Source: Nematopogon swammerdamellus
Taxonomy: Eukaryota; Arthropoda; Insecta; Lepidoptera; Adelidae
Assembly: GCA_946902875.1 (NCBI GenBank)
Contig: OX336340.1
Location: 3,369,739-3,433,738 of the forward strand
Direction: 5' to 3'
Length of the DNA stretch: 64,000 nucleotides
The notes under the pieces: model-generated
The model's database searches: none
What the model saw: only the letters and a program-made list of their open reading frames with translations
Told to the model about the DNA's origin: nothing
Position numbers and translations under genes: made by a program
Shown here: positions 61,801 through 64,000 of the stretch, in pieces
How positions within the stretch are numbered: position 1 is the first letter of the stretch
Layout: every line of letters starts with the position of its first letter

Positions 61801-62443
61801 CTATAATTTATAAAGATATTGTGTAAATTTGCCAAAATATAACGATAAATGTCAGGTAAGTCGGAAAAAATCCCGCCATCATCTCTTCTCCGAAGAAGAA
61901 CAAAAGCCTATCAACGTCACATAAAAACTTCAATTTCGAATTATGTTCTTTTTTTTTAAATTGCAGAAAACAAATATGGCCACATCTACAGACCACAGTT
62001 CTATCCCTTTTAATTGTTCAGTGTGAAGGTGAGTCGCGGCGGCGGCCCACAGTTATCCGCCCGCTTGAGCGCTCGGCATTTTGGTTAATTAAAATAAATA
62101 TTTGATTAGACGCTTCGTTTATTTTGTTTTCCTAAGAACCTGGGGGGGGGGGGGGGGCGGGGAAGGGGGGGGGGGCAGTCGCTCTCGAACTGAGCTATCG
62201 AATACTCTTAACTAACCGAATGAAGATTTCTGACAAAAGGACGAAAGGACCAAAAGCAGCTTATGGATCTGTGCTATTTGCGTATTCATAGACTGAATAA
62301 AATTTTTGTGAAGGTGTATTTTTAATGTGTTTGCGACCGGGACGCGCGACCTTGCGACCGGCTGTGGGGCAGCTTACTTATGAAACCTTTCAAGCATGAA
62401 AACATTCCATTAGCCAGAAAAATTATGCTTAAAAAATATACTT
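61801..62443. other. Unrecognised, with poly-G
   Basis: 62141-62174 is a G-run with few interruptions; 'ctctcgaactgagctatcga' after it is a possible SINE-1 head remnant. Confidence 0.4.
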
Positions 62444-62911
62444 ATACAGGTTGTTAAAGGATAGGGTTTCGTAACTTCAGGGTTCGAAAGGGGTCCATAT
62501 TTGAAGAGGAAAAGCTCTGAAACTTTTTCCCCGATTCGGTCATTTTATAGTGCTTTTTAGTGAAAATAGTTTCTTCGAGTCTTGATGGACGGTTAACTTC
62601 CGCCTTTTATATAAAAATAAAATGACTAACTTACATGTTTAACTAGTAGAATTGAACTGCATGGAGGTAAATTCCAAACACTTAAATTTTAATGACAAAG
62701 GGGACTGGACTAGGTTGCACTAGCTAGACCTAGACAGCACTGTTGTCAAATCTTCCCATACTCACTCACTGTTCATCGTGTTTTTATTACAATTTTAAAT
62801 TTTTGTATGAAAAAAAATATGGGATTTGAGTGATAAGGATTTTTTTCTTCTAATAATGAGTACTTTCTATTCCTGAAGTTTCTCAAGCCTATCCTGAAAC
62901 ACCCTGTAAAT
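62444..62911. mobile_element. TIR element 'TACAGGKTGTT'
   Basis: Left 'tacaggttgttaaaggatag' and right 'ctatcctgaaacaccctgta' are inverted, similar over ~45 bp ('aacttcag' / 'ctgaagtt'). No transposase. Confidence 0.65.
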
Positions 62912-62924
62912 GAAAGCAGTATAA

Positions 62925-63165
62925 TTGCTGTGGAAATGCGCGCTTTCAGGAGTATGTGTGGAGTTACACTGAAAGATAGATTGAGAAATAGTGTAGTGCG
63001 AGAGTGCTGTGGTCTGAAAGAAGATATAGTGACAAGGATTGAGAAGAATGAATGATAGGAGACTAACGAAAGAAATTTATGAAGAAAATTTTAGTGGAAG
63101 AGTCGGGAAGATCAGTGGAGATCCGTTGACTATGTTTACACACTACAAACAGGCGTGACGCTATG
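62925..63165 (+). pseudogene. LINE ORF2 C-terminal fragment (other lineage)
   Basis: Encodes AVEMRAFRSMCGVTLKDRLR, NSVVRECCGLKEDIVTRIE, then, after a deletion/frameshift, a 'VDYVYTLQTGV'-like end. The 'MCGVT..DR.RN..VR' pattern is found at the end of many lepidopteran endonuclease-reverse transcriptase genes. Confidence 0.7.
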
Positions 63166-63179
63166 TATGTACGAGTATG

Positions 63180-63570
63180 TTTTTTTTTTATGGAAACTGA
63201 CACGGTTGGCTACATCACCTACAACGTCCGTGATGTCTGCCCATAACACCGGGTGAACTAGGTGCCATGTCAGTGCTTCCCCCTTTGATCGTGCCGGCTA
63301 CACTGAACTGGTCGGAAAACACAAACTGTTTACATAGCCGTTTAGACCGAGACGTTTCATTCAGTGCGGTGGTACCAACCCGGACGGGTTAAACCCTACC
63401 ACCAAGTAAGATTAGGAGGGAAGGGACCTACAGTTTTACGAGGAATCCGAACCTCGGTCAGCCTCCAACGGTCAGCGGTCACCCATCCAAGTACAGACCG
63501 CACCCAGCGTTGCTTAACATTCAATAGCGACAGTTGACTGTCTGCACCACTGAGCTATCGAGGCTGACAT
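63180..63570 (-). mobile_element. SINE-1 full-length copy
   Basis: 'gtcagcctcgatagctcagt', 5S-like 'gttaagcaacgctgggtgcg' and 'ggatgggtgaccg', B box 'gaggttcggattcc', body, tail and A-run; very close to 24206-24594. 'tgt'/'atgt' flanks do not give a clear duplication. Confidence 0.92.
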
Positions 63571-63607
63571 AATGACATATGTATTCTTATCGCAAAATTA
63601 TTCAACG

Positions 63608-63805
63608 TATGTTATGACCAGGAAGTTATTCTTTCTTTCTTTCTTTCTTTCCTAAGAAGGGACGTGAACTTTCGATCGAAAGTTCGTCGATAATAATAAT
63701 TGTATGACGTAATAACCTAATTATCGACAAACTTTCGATCGAAAGTTCCCTTCTTAGGAATGCAGACAGTTGCGCATATTTCCCACGTATCATAACTTCC
63801 TGGTG
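63608..63805. repeat. Foldback with nested palindromes
   Basis: Outer 'accaggaagttat' / 'ataacttcctggt'; inner 'cctaagaaggg' / 'cccttcttagg'; each inner arm contains 'gaactttcgatcgaaagttc', itself a perfect palindrome in one arm. A (CTTT)n run sits between outer and inner left arms. Confidence 0.8.
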
Positions 63806-63857
63806 GCACTATACCTACTTATTGTTGTATCATGTATTGCTTGCAGCTGCTGCAAAA

Positions 63858-64000
63858 GAAGGAGTGTTATAAGTTAGACGCCTCCGTCTGTATGTCTGTC
63901 TGTCGCATCGTAGCTCTAAAACGGATGGGCCGATTTGGATGCGGGTTTTTTTATTCGAAAGCAGGTTTAACCGAGATGGTTCTTATTTAATTTTGATGAA
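63858..64000 (-). mobile_element. Rep-K distal part, runs off the window
   Basis: 'gtgttataagttagacgcct', (CTGT)n, 'catcgtagctctaaaacgga', 'gccgatttggatgcgggttt'. Confidence 0.75.

Overview
The window looks like nuclear intergenic or intronic DNA of a moth or butterfly (Lepidoptera). The basis is the repeat content: many copies of the 'GGGTTCCGTA...CCGGCCAAGTGCGAGTC' repeat, small Helitron-like elements ending 'CCGCGGGCAAAAGCTAG', the 'ACCGACTTC...' repeat, RNA-polymerase-III-type SINEs and several APE-type non-LTR retrotransposons (LINEs). No bacterial, organellar or viral organisation is visible, and I could not recognise a host protein-coding gene. Nearly every long open frame lies on a repeat. 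Family names used here (SINE-1, SINE-2, SINE-3, Rep-D, Rep-K, Rep-N, MITE-E, MITE-F) are local labels.

The only sizeable coding unit is a LINE on the minus strand (about 44226-49455). It has an ORF1 RNA-binding protein (48524-49381) and an ORF2 split by a frameshift into an endonuclease part (46373-47620) and a reverse transcriptase part (44599-46422). It looks inactive: the first catalytic Asp of RT motif A and the Asp of the endonuclease SDH motif are both Asn. It sits inside a copy of the hairpin-bearing Rep-K repeat. Broken C-terminal ends of at least four other LINE lineages are scattered at 3.9, 7.7, 10.9, 20.3, 27.3, 29.3, 30.2, 30.9, 61.3 and 63.0 kb.

The most interesting pattern is a modular SINE system. 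SINE-1 has a tRNA-type A box and B box with a 5S-rRNA-like internal promoter between them. SINE-2 has a tRNA-Ser/Leu-like head. SINE-3 has an unrecognised head that it shares with another repeat, Rep-D. All three SINEs carry related bodies, and their last ~90 bp resemble the end of ORF2 plus 3' UTR of LINE fragments in the same window, which suggests the partner LINEs.

Layout: 0-8 kb is dense with SINEs, Rep-D, Helitron-like elements and LINE tails; 8.3-10.1 kb is mostly unrecognised; 10-14.5 kb holds MITE-E, SINEs and a nested MITE/Rep-K hairpin complex; 15-18 kb is mostly unrecognised with inverted repeats; 18-21.7 kb contains a TIR element, a hAT-like element with a paralogous empty site, and a doubly interrupted SINE-1; 22.6-23 kb is a 15-bp minisatellite; 24-33 kb is SINE, Rep-N and LINE tails; 33-43 kb is sparse; 43.7-49.5 kb is Rep-K with the LINE; 49.6-64 kb is Rep-N, palindromic elements, Helitron-like tandem copies and SINEs. 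Boundaries were read by eye and are good to a few bases where a motif is quoted, otherwise to roughly 10-20 bp.
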